Source: Sugiyamaella lignohabitans (lineage: Eukaryota; Ascomycota; Dipodascomycetes; Dipodascales; Trichomonascaceae). From it: a stretch of 64,000 bases of DNA. Location: the NCBI RefSeq assembly GCF_001640025.1, contig NC_031671.1, positions 186,001-250,000 on the forward strand. Direction: 5' to 3'. The translations under genes were made by a program, and so were the position numbers. The notes beneath the pieces are model-generated. The model was given only the letters and a program-made list of their open reading frames with translations. It did no database searches and was not told the DNA's origin. Each line of letters starts with the position of its first letter. The stretch's first letter is position 1. Below are positions 43,866-52,832 of this stretch, piece after piece.

Positions 43866-44280
43866 TGACGGGGGTGGAGTGGGTGCTAAGGGATTTGGGG
43901 GCTTTGGGGGTGGTGGTGGTGGAGTTGCTGCTGCTGCTCGATAACGCATGGCGTTTTCGTGCGCGCTTGCTGCAGCACATGTTTCATGCACGATAGAGCC
44001 CCCTATCTGAAGGTACTGCTTGGCTGCGAAACTAAACTAGCTTCACCGGTCACACAGCGATACTGAGATAGATGTGCATTGCATATGCAAGCTTAATACG
44101 ACCAGGCCAGCGAGTGGGGCAGGGCATTTCCACGGTACGGGACTCACACACACACCTTCAAGAAAACCCACCAACCAACCAACCAACCAATTAATCTAAA
44201 AAATAAAAATAATATCACACCACCCATCAGGACACTAACTACCGCACCGCACCGCACCCCTGACCGCACCCCCCCTCGCC

Positions 44281-44335
44281 GCTCGCGAAGCGAGCACAAC
44301 CAGGGTCTGGGGCGGAGCCCCAGCCGCCGGAGGCA
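44281..44335 (-). repeat. GC-rich hairpin element, single reverse arm with GCTCGC hairpin
   Basis: GCTCGCGAAGCGAGC, then CTGGGGCGGAGCCCCAG and GCCGCCGGAGGCA, followed by GACCCCCGGCCCCC. Confidence 0.93.
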
Positions 44336-44975
44336 GACCCCCGGCCCCCGATACCCGCACCCATCAGCAGCGACGGAGATTATTATGTCAGCATTGCAGG
44401 AGGCCATCAGGAGTCAAGTCGAGACAGGAAATAAAAAAAAGCATCGAGCAAGGTTCGAAGACTGCACAAGTGCCGATGCACCGAGTGTCTGCAGGAGCCC
44501 ACAGTGGATCTAGTGGTCGTACCAGTCAATGCACGAGGCCGGGTCGTGGCTGTCAGGTGCAGGTGCAGATGCAGCAGCAGGTGCAGCGTGCATGCGCGGG
44601 ATAGGCGATCTAGGCTGGTGGGGCTGGCAGGAGCAGCAGGAGCACCAGCGGTCGACGTGCGGAGGGCCTGCTGCTACGAGAGATCCAGTGAGATCTAGGG
44701 ACAGATCCAGGGGGGGGGGGAGGGGAATTGAGGGGTGCGATGTGCGAAGGGGGCAGGGCGAATAACTCGGTTTGTATTAAACTCTCAGGCCGTAAAAATA
44801 TTACTATTTTCTCGCCAAGGGACGGGATGGGCCGATTCGGTTGGGTACACCCGCGAAAACCCTGAACGGGAAGTATTAATAAATTTAAAGTTGAGGTCGT
44901 CGTCTTTGACACTATCGGGCCCGTTATCAGATGAGGCTGTCGGGCGGATCCCGTGCTCACTTGGGGACGGGGGCA

Positions 44976-45116
44976 GCCTCCGGCGGCTGGGGCTCCGCCC
45001 CAGACCCTGGTTGCTCCTGCTTCGCAGGAGTTGACGGGGGGGGGACCCTATGCACCGACTCGAGCGCAGCGAGAGGAGCAGCGGGGTCTGGGGCGGAGCC
45101 CCAGCCGCCGGAGGCA
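44976..45116. repeat. GC-rich hairpin element, inverted pair
   Basis: Forward arm with CTCCTGCTTCGCAGGAG, a G-rich spacer of about 25 bp, and a reverse arm with CTCGAGCGCAGCGAGAG. Both first hairpins are perfect. Confidence 0.93.
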
Positions 45117-45785
45117 GCACCCCTCCCCTTGGGAGGGGCAGGGCCCGGCGAAACAGGCCAGACGACAGGTGTGTCCCCCCTGGCCAAGGCTCGCCAGAGG
45201 TGCATATGCACATGCATCGTTGAAACATGGATTAAGTCGAGATCGAGTGAGCAGATCTCAGGATATTATTTCCCACGCAGGAGATTCTCCAATTGAGCAA
45301 ACAGGGCCAGGAGGGGTAATAAAGCGAGGGGCCCTCGTTGCCGGGCGAGTTGCGGGAGGGGTTGTCATTGCCGTCGCCGGGTGCTACGACCCAGAGAAGG
45401 TAGTCTGGTGGTGTTGGTGGGGATATCAGTGAGCCAAGGCAGGGGAGAAAGAGAGGGGGCGGGGATACAACGTGCTCGAGTGCGGGGCTGCCGGCACGGG
45501 TGGTGGTGGGTGGGAATGGAGAGCGATTGAAACATGGGCCGCCGCCAGACGCAGTGTGCCATGCCAGGCCCGAAGCGTACGTGCATTGCCCGTCAAACGA
45601 GACGAGCTCCGGGCCTTGCAGGGGCCTCCCATAGCAGCATCACCGGTGGCAGTGGCAGCAGTACGGACCCGAGAACAGGGGCTCGCAGCCCGCAGCAGCA
45701 GCTGCTGATGAGACCCGGAGCCCACCAGTTGCCGGCATAAAATTATTTCACATCTCTCACCACGGCACAGTCGGGCCAGAGGGCC

Positions 45786-45925
45786 TGCCTCCGGCGGCTG
45801 GGGCTCCGCCCCAGACCCCGCTGCTCCTCTCGCTTCGCTCGAGTCGGTTCCGTGGGGACTCCCCGCCAACTCCTGCGAAGCAGGAGCAACCAGGGTCTGG
45901 GGCGGAGCCCCAGCCGCCGGAGGCA
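45786..45925. repeat. GC-rich hairpin element, inverted pair
   Basis: Forward arm with CTCTCGCTTCGCTCGAG, reverse arm with CTCCTGCGAAGCAGGAG. Both first hairpins are perfect. The order of second hairpins is the opposite of the 44976 copy. Confidence 0.93.
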
Positions 45926-46388
45926 GGCCCCCCCTCCCGTCCCGAGTGAGCACGGGTCCCGTGGGTTGCTATAGGGTATTTTATTATTATTTTATTATTT
46001 ATTATTATTTGGACCCAGTCCATAGTGGGCGTTGTGCTAGCCACCTGGTCACCCCGCTGGAAGGGGGGGGGGGGGGCAGTTTGACGTCATCCCACGGTGG
46101 GGGAGCGCGCGAGGGGGCTTGGTGGCTGCCCATTTTTGCCCCTTAGTTGGGGGAATTGCTTTTGTCGCGGGAAGTTGCTTTTTGTGCTAGTCCGCGCGGG
46201 CCCCACTTTTATCTGTAACCAGACGCACGTCGATTACATGGTGTTGCAGCAGTCAGCAGCTCCTGGTGCAGCTCGCTCGGCGAAGGTCCCACTTAATGCC
46301 CTAGCCGGTTATTAACTTTTTTAGGCTTTAAGAAGAAGCACACTTCGACCTGGGGTCCTCGATAAAAAAAGAACTTGAAGCGAGAAAC

Positions 46389-46560
46389 TTAATCTTCGAG
46401 AATTCCGTTTTTAAAACTACTTTTTTTTCGTTGGTTTTTTAAATCTTTTTTTGACTTTGGTTCTTTTGGTTTTTTTTGGATCTTGTTCTTGAGTTGTGTA
46501 GCAGCTCGGTTCACATCCGCCACTGGTTTTTTACTCTGTTCTCGTTTTCCTGATTTACTA
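46389..46560 (+). other. T-rich tract upstream of the XBP1-like gene
   Basis: Long runs of T broken by G and C (TTTTTTTTCG, TTTTTTTGAC, TTTTTTTTGG), ending about 50 bp before the ATG. Such poly(dT) tracts exclude nucleosomes in yeast promoters. The minus-strand Lys-rich ORF over it is a shadow. Confidence 0.6.
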
Positions 46561-46611
46561 CTGTTCCAGTTGAGTTTAAGCTTGGTAATCGGATAATCCG
46601 ACGTGGTTTGG

Positions 46612-49095
46612 ATGGCCAAACAACTCAACCCAACAGGCCTTTTTGATACAACAACAATGTCCTGGACCCCTTTTAATGGCCCCTCGGGTCAACACGAGCC
46701 TCATGGTTTGTCTGATGCTTCGAATCAGTTGAATGGTCCACGACGACCGTTGCCCCTTGATTCCCAACGAGCTGGTGATGCTTCGAATCAATCTATCCAG
46801 TATACCCGGTCTCCTCAAACGGTGCCTCTGATTGCTCCGGCGCGGAATGTTCATGGTAGGGACTTGTTAAACCCGACCGGGTCATCTGGTACTGGTGTTG
46901 CCCCGGCCCAACCGGGCCAACACCCTCCATCTCCGGATCTCGAGTCGACCTCGCATTCTGATCTTCATCTCCAGCACCAGCAGCAGCATCAGCAGCAGCA
47001 TCCGTATCAGCCCTCGCATCAACGACTTGGATCCATTTCGTACCAGCAGGAACATATCTCGAATCAAGAGCTCCACCTACACCATCAGAAACAGAACAGC
47101 CATCAACTGACTGGACATCAGAACAGCCATATTTTGCCATCGCACCCTCGTCAACATTTGGACCACCAGCTGGACCACCAGTTGGATCACCAACATCATT
47201 TGCATGTTCATGGACACGGCCCTTTGGCGGTAGGAGACTCGTCCCATGCCCATATTCTGCCTAATATCACCGGCAACGGGCACAATGGCCACCATAAATC
47301 CCACTCTGACATGACTAATATGACCCGGGCTGGGCAGATAACTCCACCACCCGGTCACAACATGTCCGGAGTGGCTGTATCTGCGTCGTCTCCACTACCA
47401 TCGTCTGCTTCACTGTCTGCCAAACCTCACGGACTGGCCAATAATCGTAAACAATCTCTTGCATCATCGTCTCCTAAAGCCCCTCCTAAACAACGGGTTT
47501 CTCGAACTTCACACCTCGAACCTGCTAATAGTCCTGGTTTCCCAGTAAATTATCCCATATATCCCATGGTCGATATCGGCACGATCCCCGTTCAGCAAGT
47601 GCCTCTGCTTCCCCTGCCAGGATCGATTGTTATGAAGAGATATGCAACCTCGGTCGATCAACGTAACTTTTTAACGGTTTATGAGTACATGGTCAATAAC
47701 CAATGGGTTATTTGGGATTATTTCACTGGATATGTTCATTTGACTGGTCTGTGGAAAGCAGTTGGCAACTCTAAAGCTGACATTGTACGACTAGTCGATA
47801 ACTCCCCTGATCTTGAACCGGTAATCAAACGTGTTCGAGGCGGGTTTCTCAAGATCCAGGGCACTTGGTTACCATATTCAGTGGCCCGTACTCTTGCTTC
47901 TCGTACTTGTTATCACATCAGATACGCATTAATCCCTATTTTCGGTCCTGATTTCCCTGAATCGTGTCTCCAACCTCATCAACCCGGGTTTGGCCAGCTA
48001 CAATTGACCACTACTGAGAACCCTCGTAGAAGACGGAAACGCTCTTCTGTCGGTTCTATCAGTGGAATCACTGGTTTGACTTCTGTTTCTACAGCAAATG
48101 GTGTTTCTAATGGTGCTGGAGCTGGCACTGGTGGACCTGGAGCTGGTGAATTGTCACCAAATCCACAATCACCTGTTCAGAGAAAACGACGGCAATCAGA
48201 ATTGGCTCCTTCTACCCAGCCATTTAACAGTCACGGTCTCGCATCACCTCGCTCGTCTCATGCCTCAATCATGAATCCAGTTCTGATTACTCCAGCTGGA
48301 TCTAAGAACGACAATCAACGACAAGGAATGTCTGATTCGAACAGGATCATGTCCCTGTCAATGACCTCGTCATCTGGATCTACAGCAACTGCTGGACTAT
48401 CTCCACTCCGCCATCACAGACACTCGAAATCCATTGGATCGATTGACACATCCAGTTTGGCTATTGGTGGCAGTATTGTTCCCCGACTCGAACTCAACAG
48501 ACCTTCTTATTTCAAGAGACCAGCTTATGACGAAGACTCTCAGGCCATCGAGTTCTCGTCATCTTCTGACGACGATGACGACTACGAAGCACATCTTGTC
48601 AAACGGGCGAAACACGACCATTCTGACAGTATTCACGACACCACTGGTCGCACCAGTAAACCAGCATCTGGTTCTGGGCCTGTTCAAGTGCCTCATTCGC
48701 CTCATCACAGATACATTCTGCCACCTCCCATGCCAGTCAAGGTGGTTTTTGCCGACGAAACTGAACTTGTCGAGTCTCCAGACGAGTTCCTTGCCGTTTT
48801 ACAAGCAACGCGGTCGCTTCAGCAGCTTTCTGCCGGCAAAGCAGGCCGTCGCTGGTCACTGAACCCTGCCAGTACCACTGCCAGCGGTGGATCTTTTGAA
48901 TGTGGAGGCAAGCTATGGCGCTGGGACGGTGGTCAAAAGCTCACGAGCACAGGACTCGCTGCTGACGGCGACTCGAGTCCCAAATCACAGGTCGTGGAAC
49001 GAGTCAAGTCACTGCCCGACCGCCGCTACTCACATGGAGACGAGCCCATCCGCCAACGCAGCAATGTCATGAACATCAACGGACTAATCTCTTAA
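46612..49095 (+). CDS. XBP1: APSES/KilA-N DNA-binding regulator, Xbp1-like
   Basis: 827 residues from the ATG at 46612; no in-frame ATG lies just upstream (46603 is GTG). A Gln/His-rich N-terminus (about 110-210) precedes a KilA-N/APSES domain at about 320-460: VIWDYFTGYVHLTGLWKA, KADIVRLVDNSP, KRVRGGFLKIQGTWLPYSVARTLASRTCYHIRYALIPIFGPDFP. These blocks resemble Xbp1 rather than the cell-cycle factors Swi4/Mbp1, as there are no ankyrin repeats. Basic RRRRKR-type segments at about 465-470 and 525-530 could be nuclear signals, followed by Ser-rich disorder and an acidic SSSDDDDDYE patch near 650. S. cerevisiae Xbp1 represses genes under stress and in quiescence. The assignment to Xbp1 is by motif resemblance; other KilA-N proteins remain possible. 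Confidence 0.88.
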   Translation: MAKQLNPTGLFDTTTMSWTPFNGPSGQHEPHGLSDASNQLNGPRRPLPLDSQRAGDASNQSIQYTRSPQTVPLIAPARNVHGRDLLNPTGSSGTGVAPAQPGQHPPSPDLESTSHSDLHLQHQQQHQQQHPYQPSHQRLGSISYQQEHISNQELHLHHQKQNSHQLTGHQNSHILPSHPRQHLDHQLDHQLDHQHHLHVHGHGPLAVGDSSHAHILPNITGNGHNGHHKSHSDMTNMTRAGQITPPPGHNMSGVAVSASSPLPSSASLSAKPHGLANNRKQSLASSSPKAPPKQRVSRTSHLEPANSPGFPVNYPIYPMVDIGTIPVQQVPLLPLPGSIVMKRYATSVDQRNFLTVYEYMVNNQWVIWDYFTGYVHLTGLWKAVGNSKADIVRLVDNSPDLEPVIKRVRGGFLKIQGTWLPYSVARTLASRTCYHIRYALIPIFGPDFPESCLQPHQPGFGQLQLTTTENPRRRRKRSSVGSISGITGLTSVSTANGVSNGAGAGTGGPGAGELSPNPQSPVQRKRRQSELAPSTQPFNSHGLASPRSSHASIMNPVLITPAGSKNDNQRQGMSDSNRIMSLSMTSSSGSTATAGLSPLRHHRHSKSIGSIDTSSLAIGGSIVPRLELNRPSYFKRPAYDEDSQAIEFSSSSDDDDDYEAHLVKRAKHDHSDSIHDTTGRTSKPASGSGPVQVPHSPHHRYILPPPMPVKVVFADETELVESPDEFLAVLQATRSLQQLSAGKAGRRWSLNPASTTASGGSFECGGKLWRWDGGQKLTSTGLAADGDSSPKSQVVERVKSLPDRRYSHGDEPIRQRSNVMNINGLIS

Positions 49096-49369
49096 TCTCT
49101 CTTACTACTAATAATCGCACTCCCCACTCTGTTTTTTATTTTGATCCTGGTTTTTTTATGTGTTCCTATCTTGTGTTTGTAAATTGTTTTTGTCGGTTTT
49201 TCTTCTTCTTCACCGCCTTCTTCTTCTCCTATTTCTTTTCTTTCTTCTCTTTCTTCTGTCGACATGCACTTCCGGTTCCTTCCTTTCCACATCTCACTTC
49301 ACGACTTACGAGACTCTTCTGACGATCTAACTTATTATTATTTATGACTTTTCTCCACTATCTCTGCCC

Positions 49370-49426
49370 TGCCTCCGGCGGCTGGGGTTCCGCCCCAGAC
49401 CCGGGTTGCTCCTGCTCCGCAGGAGA
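49370..49426 (+). repeat. GC-rich hairpin element, single forward arm
   Basis: TGCCTCCGGCGGC, CTGGGGTTCCGCCCCAG (one stem wobble), CTCCTGCTCCGCAGGAG. Followed 18 bp later by another forward arm in the same orientation. Confidence 0.9.
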
Positions 49427-49443
49427 TAACGGTCTTTCCCCAC

Positions 49444-49582
49444 TGCCTCCGGCGGCTGGGGCTCCGCCCCAGACCCTGGTTGCTCCTGCTCCGCAGGAGA
49501 TACCGGGGATCGTGGCGCAAACGACTCGAGCGGAGCGAGAGCAGCAGCGGGGTCTGGGGCGGAGCCCCAGCCGCCGGAGGCA
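49444..49582. repeat. GC-rich hairpin element, inverted pair
   Basis: Forward arm with CTCCTGCTCCGCAGGAG, short spacer, reverse arm with CTCGAGCGGAGCGAGAG. The spacer motif TACCGGGG reappears before the next arm (49596). Confidence 0.93.
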
Positions 49583-49616
49583 GAGGGGAAGAAGTTACCG
49601 GGGCTCGGGACGGAAA

Positions 49617-49677
49617 CGACTCGAGCGGAGCGAGAGGAGCAGTGGGGTCTGGGGCGAAGCCCCAGCCGCCGGAGGCA
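49617..49677 (-). repeat. GC-rich hairpin element, extra reverse arm before the RSM10 3' end
   Basis: CGACTCGAGCGGAGCGAGAG to GCCGCCGGAGGCA, 77 bp from the RSM10 stop. Together with the preceding reverse arm it looks like a tandem copy (shared ACCGGGG...CGGAAACGACTCG flank). Confidence 0.92.
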
Positions 49678-49753
49678 GACCCCGGATACAGGGGTGACAG
49701 GGCCCGGAGAAGCGTGAGTGGGTTTATTTACAGGGGGGAAATGCTAGGAGTGG

Positions 49754-50602
49754 CTACTCGGCCTTTTGGGTGGGCTTGGCCTCGTCCATAAGGGGTTTGA
49801 AGACAGGGTCTTCGAGGATATCGAGCACGGCACGGGCGACTTCGCTGTCGGCGGACCCGAGATCCACGTTTTCGAGTGATAGAGGGTTCAGAGAGCTGGA
49901 CTCGGCCCCGGTTTCGGGGAGATCGAGCTTATCAATGACACCGAGTCCCTCTTTGTGATATAAAGTGGCTTTAACACCGACTCCACCAATCGAATACTCT
50001 CGTGCCGTGGCAAGAAACACTTGCACAACCTCGGGATTGGCGTCGTACAATTGAATGAGTCGTTTATGGGTGATTCTCTGGAAATTCTCTTTTGATTTGG
50101 CATGTGCAAATGGCGACCGGATCACCGTCCATTTCTCAGTCTTATTTGGCAGCGGAGTGACTCCTTTAACGGGAATTCGGAGGTAAAAAGCCACTCGGAG
50201 CAGGAAATCGGCATAGAAATCGAGGTTCTGGGTGGTAAACGACCGTAAATGAACATCTGCTACCCGGTGTCCATGAGTTAGCTTGTGTTTAATGGGTGCG
50301 TAGTGGTTGAGTTCGACATTGATTGGTACCGGTCGGCCAGTTCCATATGCTTCTTCTGTAGAGGATTGTACGTATTCTCCCTCCTTAGGGTACAAATGTT
50401 CACTCGAGTATGACTCGGTATCGTCGACATACGGTCCAGAAGGACTCATTCTAGCTCTCACTGGTTCACTAGCAGGCTGAGAACTGGCAGGAGTCGACGC
50501 CGAGTTCGCTGCCGAAACACTTCTAAACCCTCTAACAGCTGGAGTATACACTCCACGGGTGGCCAAACGGCACTGAGCCGCTAAAAACCTCACTGAGTTC
50601 AT
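49754..50602 (-). CDS. RSM10: Mitochondrial small-subunit ribosomal protein uS10m
   Basis: 282 residues from the ATG at 50602. A cleavable-looking N-terminus (MNSVRFLAAQCRLATRG, Arg-rich, no acids) is a good mitochondrial presequence. The frame continues upstream to ATGs at 50665 and 50662, which would add an atypical acidic stretch, so I prefer 50602. Residues about 100-220 match uS10 (HYAPIKHKLTHGHRVADVHLRSF, FYADFLLRVAFYLRIPVKGVTPLPNKTEKWTVIRSPFAHAKSKENF, THKRLIQLYDA). The C-terminal extension (EVARAVLDILEDPVFKPL) is typical of yeast forms. It is divergent from BMT2 across a 415-bp gap. Confidence 0.93.
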   Translation of the reverse strand: MNSVRFLAAQCRLATRGVYTPAVRGFRSVSAANSASTPASSQPASEPVRARMSPSGPYVDDTESYSSEHLYPKEGEYVQSSTEEAYGTGRPVPINVELNHYAPIKHKLTHGHRVADVHLRSFTTQNLDFYADFLLRVAFYLRIPVKGVTPLPNKTEKWTVIRSPFAHAKSKENFQRITHKRLIQLYDANPEVVQVFLATAREYSIGGVGVKATLYHKEGLGVIDKLDLPETGAESSSLNPLSLENVDLGSADSEVARAVLDILEDPVFKPLMDEAKPTQKAE

Positions 50603-51017
50603 ATCGCTCAATTGAAAAATATTAACTTTCTCACTTCCACAACTCACACCTGTTGATCTCATCATCTCGTGAACCTGCTTCCGAAAATTTCAGGGCCAGG
50701 GTTCACAATGTACGGCTGACGTCCCCCTCTGCCTCCGGCGGCTGGGGCTCCGCCCCGGACCCTGGTTGCTCCTGCTTCGCAGGAGTTGACTGGGATGGAG
50801 GGGTTCGACTCGAGCGGAGCGAGGGAAGCAATGGGGTTGGGGGAGCCATAGTCACTGGAGGTAAAATCTTGCCCCGTGACTGGATTGTGTCAGGTATACG
50901 TATTTTCCCACGCAAGATGGCGGGTGCCGATCAGAAGTGTCGATCAATTTATTTTCTAGAGCATGAATCGGATTTGATTCTAGTGGTTGGAAATATTGGA
51001 TTGAAAAATTAGGGATC
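50603..51017. other. Divergent promoter region of RSM10 and BMT2
   Basis: 415 bp containing a degenerate hairpin element (50730-50862). Promoters of two ribosome-related genes share this gap. No clear PAC motif is visible. Confidence 0.65.
50730..50862. repeat. GC-rich hairpin element, decaying inverted pair in a promoter
   Basis: Forward arm is good except CGCCCCGGAC at the first hairpin. The reverse arm is strongly decayed (CGACTCGAGCGGAGCGAGGG, then TTGGGGGAGCCATAGTCACTGGAGG). Confidence 0.85.
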
Positions 51018-51908
51018 ATGGGGAGTAAATTTGCGAGCCCGATTACGGGGAGGGCCGTGAGACCTCATAAGATTATGAAACCGAAACACACGAGGAGGAT
51101 CATTCGCAGTCATCATACGATGATGAAAAGGCAGGCCAGTTTACAGGCCCAGCTGGATAAGACCATTGATCCGGCTGAGAGAGCCGGCCTTCAGGACGAG
51201 ATTTCGAGAATTTCGAAGGCCCTGAATGAAGAAGGCGGTCTTGATAAATACCAACAAGCGTCAATAGCGGGTCAGTCGACAACTCGGGGAGGAGATTCGT
51301 CGAAAATCCTAGTTGACTGGCTGAAGGACGAGTTGAAGACTGAAGACCAGTTGAGAACTGATCTTTCGCTTCTGGAGGTTGGCTGTTTATCTGTTAAAAA
51401 TGCCTGTTCACAGAGTAAACTGTTTTCGAGTATTGAACGGATCGATCTGAATTCTCAAGACCCGCTTATTAAAAAACAGGATTTCATGGAGAGACCACTG
51501 CCCCGGCAGAACCAGAAGGAAACAGACAGATTCGACGTTATTTCGCTGTCACTTGTACTTAATTATGTTCCTGATGCCGTCACTCGGGGCCAGATGCTCT
51601 ATCGAACCACCCAGTTCCTGAAACCACCGTCCACACCAGGACGACCTCTGCCAGCTCTTTTCTTGGTACTTCCATCTCCGTGCACCAACAACTCTCGCTA
51701 CCTGACCGAAGAACGACTTCTTCAGATTCTTCAAACACTGGGGTACACTTTAACACAACGCAAAGAGGCCAAAAAAGTCGTTTACTGGCTGCTCACTCTC
51801 GAAAAACCACCACTCACCCCCTCTCAAGCCGCCAAACTCAAAGGCAGGTTCAAAAAGAAGCTCCTTAACGACGGTAAAATCCGCAACAACTTTGCTGTAG
51901 TAATCTGA
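51018..51908 (+). CDS. BMT2: 25S rRNA adenine-N1 methyltransferase Bmt2
   Basis: 296 residues. Basic N-terminus (MKPKHTRRIIRSHH) followed by a Rossmann methyltransferase fold: SAM-binding LLEVGCLSVKNA near 120, then RIDLNSQDPLIKKQDFMERP and FDVISLSLVLNYVPDAVTRGQML, then ALFLVLPSPCTNNSRYLTEERLLQIL near 215-240. This combination defines the Bmt2 family, which in S. cerevisiae makes m1A2142 in 25S rRNA in the nucleolus. Length is close to the yeast protein (337 residues), a little shorter. It is divergent from RSM10; a hairpin element follows the stop by 23 bp. Confidence 0.93.
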   Translation: MGSKFASPITGRAVRPHKIMKPKHTRRIIRSHHTMMKRQASLQAQLDKTIDPAERAGLQDEISRISKALNEEGGLDKYQQASIAGQSTTRGGDSSKILVDWLKDELKTEDQLRTDLSLLEVGCLSVKNACSQSKLFSSIERIDLNSQDPLIKKQDFMERPLPRQNQKETDRFDVISLSLVLNYVPDAVTRGQMLYRTTQFLKPPSTPGRPLPALFLVLPSPCTNNSRYLTEERLLQILQTLGYTLTQRKEAKKVVYWLLTLEKPPLTPSQAAKLKGRFKKKLLNDGKIRNNFAVVI

Positions 51909-51930
51909 AATGCTCATCCACTTCCCACTC

Positions 51931-52087
51931 TGCCTCCGGCGGCTGGGGCTCTGCCCCAGACCCCGTGGCTCCTCTCGCTCCGCTCGAGTCGTTACGTCGA
52001 GGGTCCTGTTCTCCGGGGTCGGACTGCCTCTGGTGGCTGGGGCTCCGTCCCAGACCATGATTGCTCCTCTTGCTCCGCTCGAGTCGT
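51931..52087 (+). repeat. GC-rich hairpin element, two forward arms in tandem
   Basis: Arms at 51931-51992 and 52025-52087 in the same orientation, each with CTC(T)GCTCCGCTCGAGTCG. The second is more diverged (TGGTGGCTGGGG, CCGTCCCAG, CTTGCTCC). The tandem layout differs from the usual inverted pair. Confidence 0.9.
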
Positions 52088-52143
52088 TTCATCGAGGATC
52101 CCTTTCTTTGTTTCGTCGTTGAATCCACTCCAAAATGAACGGG

Positions 52144-52285
52144 CGTGTCAGTGAACGAACATAGCACAGAACGCATGTCAGTGAACGGTCATGTCAGTGA
52201 ACAGGCGTGCCAGTGATCGGGCATGTCAGTGATCGGGTATGTCAGTGAACAGGCATGTCAGTGAACGGGCATGTTAGTGAACGGA
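52144..52285. repeat. 16-bp minisatellite, second locus
   Basis: Nine units, eight of 16 bp (for example CATGTCAGTGAACGGT at 52174-52189 and CATGTCAGTGAACGGG at 52254-52269), with one 14-bp CATAGCACAGAACG at 52160-52173. Same unit and same odd variant as at 2086-2236, 50 kb away. Confidence 0.93.
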
Positions 52286-52726
52286 CATGCCTTCAAAGCC
52301 TAATTTGTAGTAGGGATGTCAAAGTAACAGAAGGATTTTTAAAAGAAGAGTAGCAGAAAGGAAAGGGATATTCAAGGGTCACGAAATAATAACTTTCAAC
52401 CTCATTTGTCTCAGATCCTGCTGAACCAAATCTTGGCCCTGAACCAGTTGAAACATATACAGAGACAAGTGATGAACTAGTTGAAGAGCCGGTGATTGAA
52501 TGAATTGCTGAGCAAGCTCTAGAGACATTGATGAACCATTCGAGTCAATCCACTGCACGCTGCTCTCGCTTAAGTCTCTAGCAGCATTTATGGATATGGG
52601 AATAATGTTATTAGAAGTTCGATATTTAATCGTACATACAGTAGCAATTATGAACTAGATTTATGAGAAAAATTATCAAGTATAACATAATTAGGAAATA
52701 TTATAAGAAGAACGACAACCGGCGTC

Positions 52727-52788
52727 CGACTCGAGCGAAGCGAGAGGAGCAACCAGGGTCTGGGGCGGAGCCCCAGCCGCCGGAGGCA
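52727..52788 (-). repeat. GC-rich hairpin element, single reverse arm, 45 bp beyond the AVT1 stop
   Basis: CGACTCGAGCGAAGCGAGAG to GCCGCCGGAGGCA, all hairpins consensus. Confidence 0.93.
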
Positions 52789-52832
52789 GTGAGGTAGAGA
52801 GAGTATTAATATACATTAGGAAGAGTAGGAGA

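Larger units (their letters stand above)
40608..46611. other. Six-kb gene-free spacer rich in hairpin elements
   Basis: No frame shows a recognised domain. Contents: elements at 40664-40776, 41289-41459, 43560-43620, 43809-43865, 44281-44335, 44976-45116 and 45786-45925; GT-rich and AT-rich simple repeats at 42129-42170 and 42421-42605; small CTCAGATACGT-type repeats at 43317-43368; an AACC run near 44165; and a T-rich tract at 46389-46560 before the XBP1-like gene. Base composition alternates sharply between AT-rich (41.7-43.1 kb) and GC-rich (43.5-46.3 kb). Confidence 0.75.
49096..49753. other. 3' intergenic region between convergent XBP1-like gene and RSM10
   Basis: 658 bp. Pyrimidine-rich to about 49300 (TTCTTCTTC runs), then three hairpin-element loci in a row (49370-49677). 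Nothing else is seen. Confidence 0.75.
51909..52832. other. Intergenic region after BMT2, convergent with AVT1
   Basis: 924 bp. Two forward hairpin arms (51931-52087), a 16-bp minisatellite (52144-52285), an AT-rich stretch without features (52300-52720) and one reverse arm (52727-52788). Confidence 0.75.

Noticed and set aside
46389..46628. Lys-rich minus-strand ORF
   Set aside because: It is the complement of the T-rich promoter tract of the XBP1-like gene.
50603..50665. Longer RSM10 N-terminus from the ATGs at 50662-50665
   Set aside because: The extra residues spoil an otherwise good mitochondrial presequence starting at 50602.
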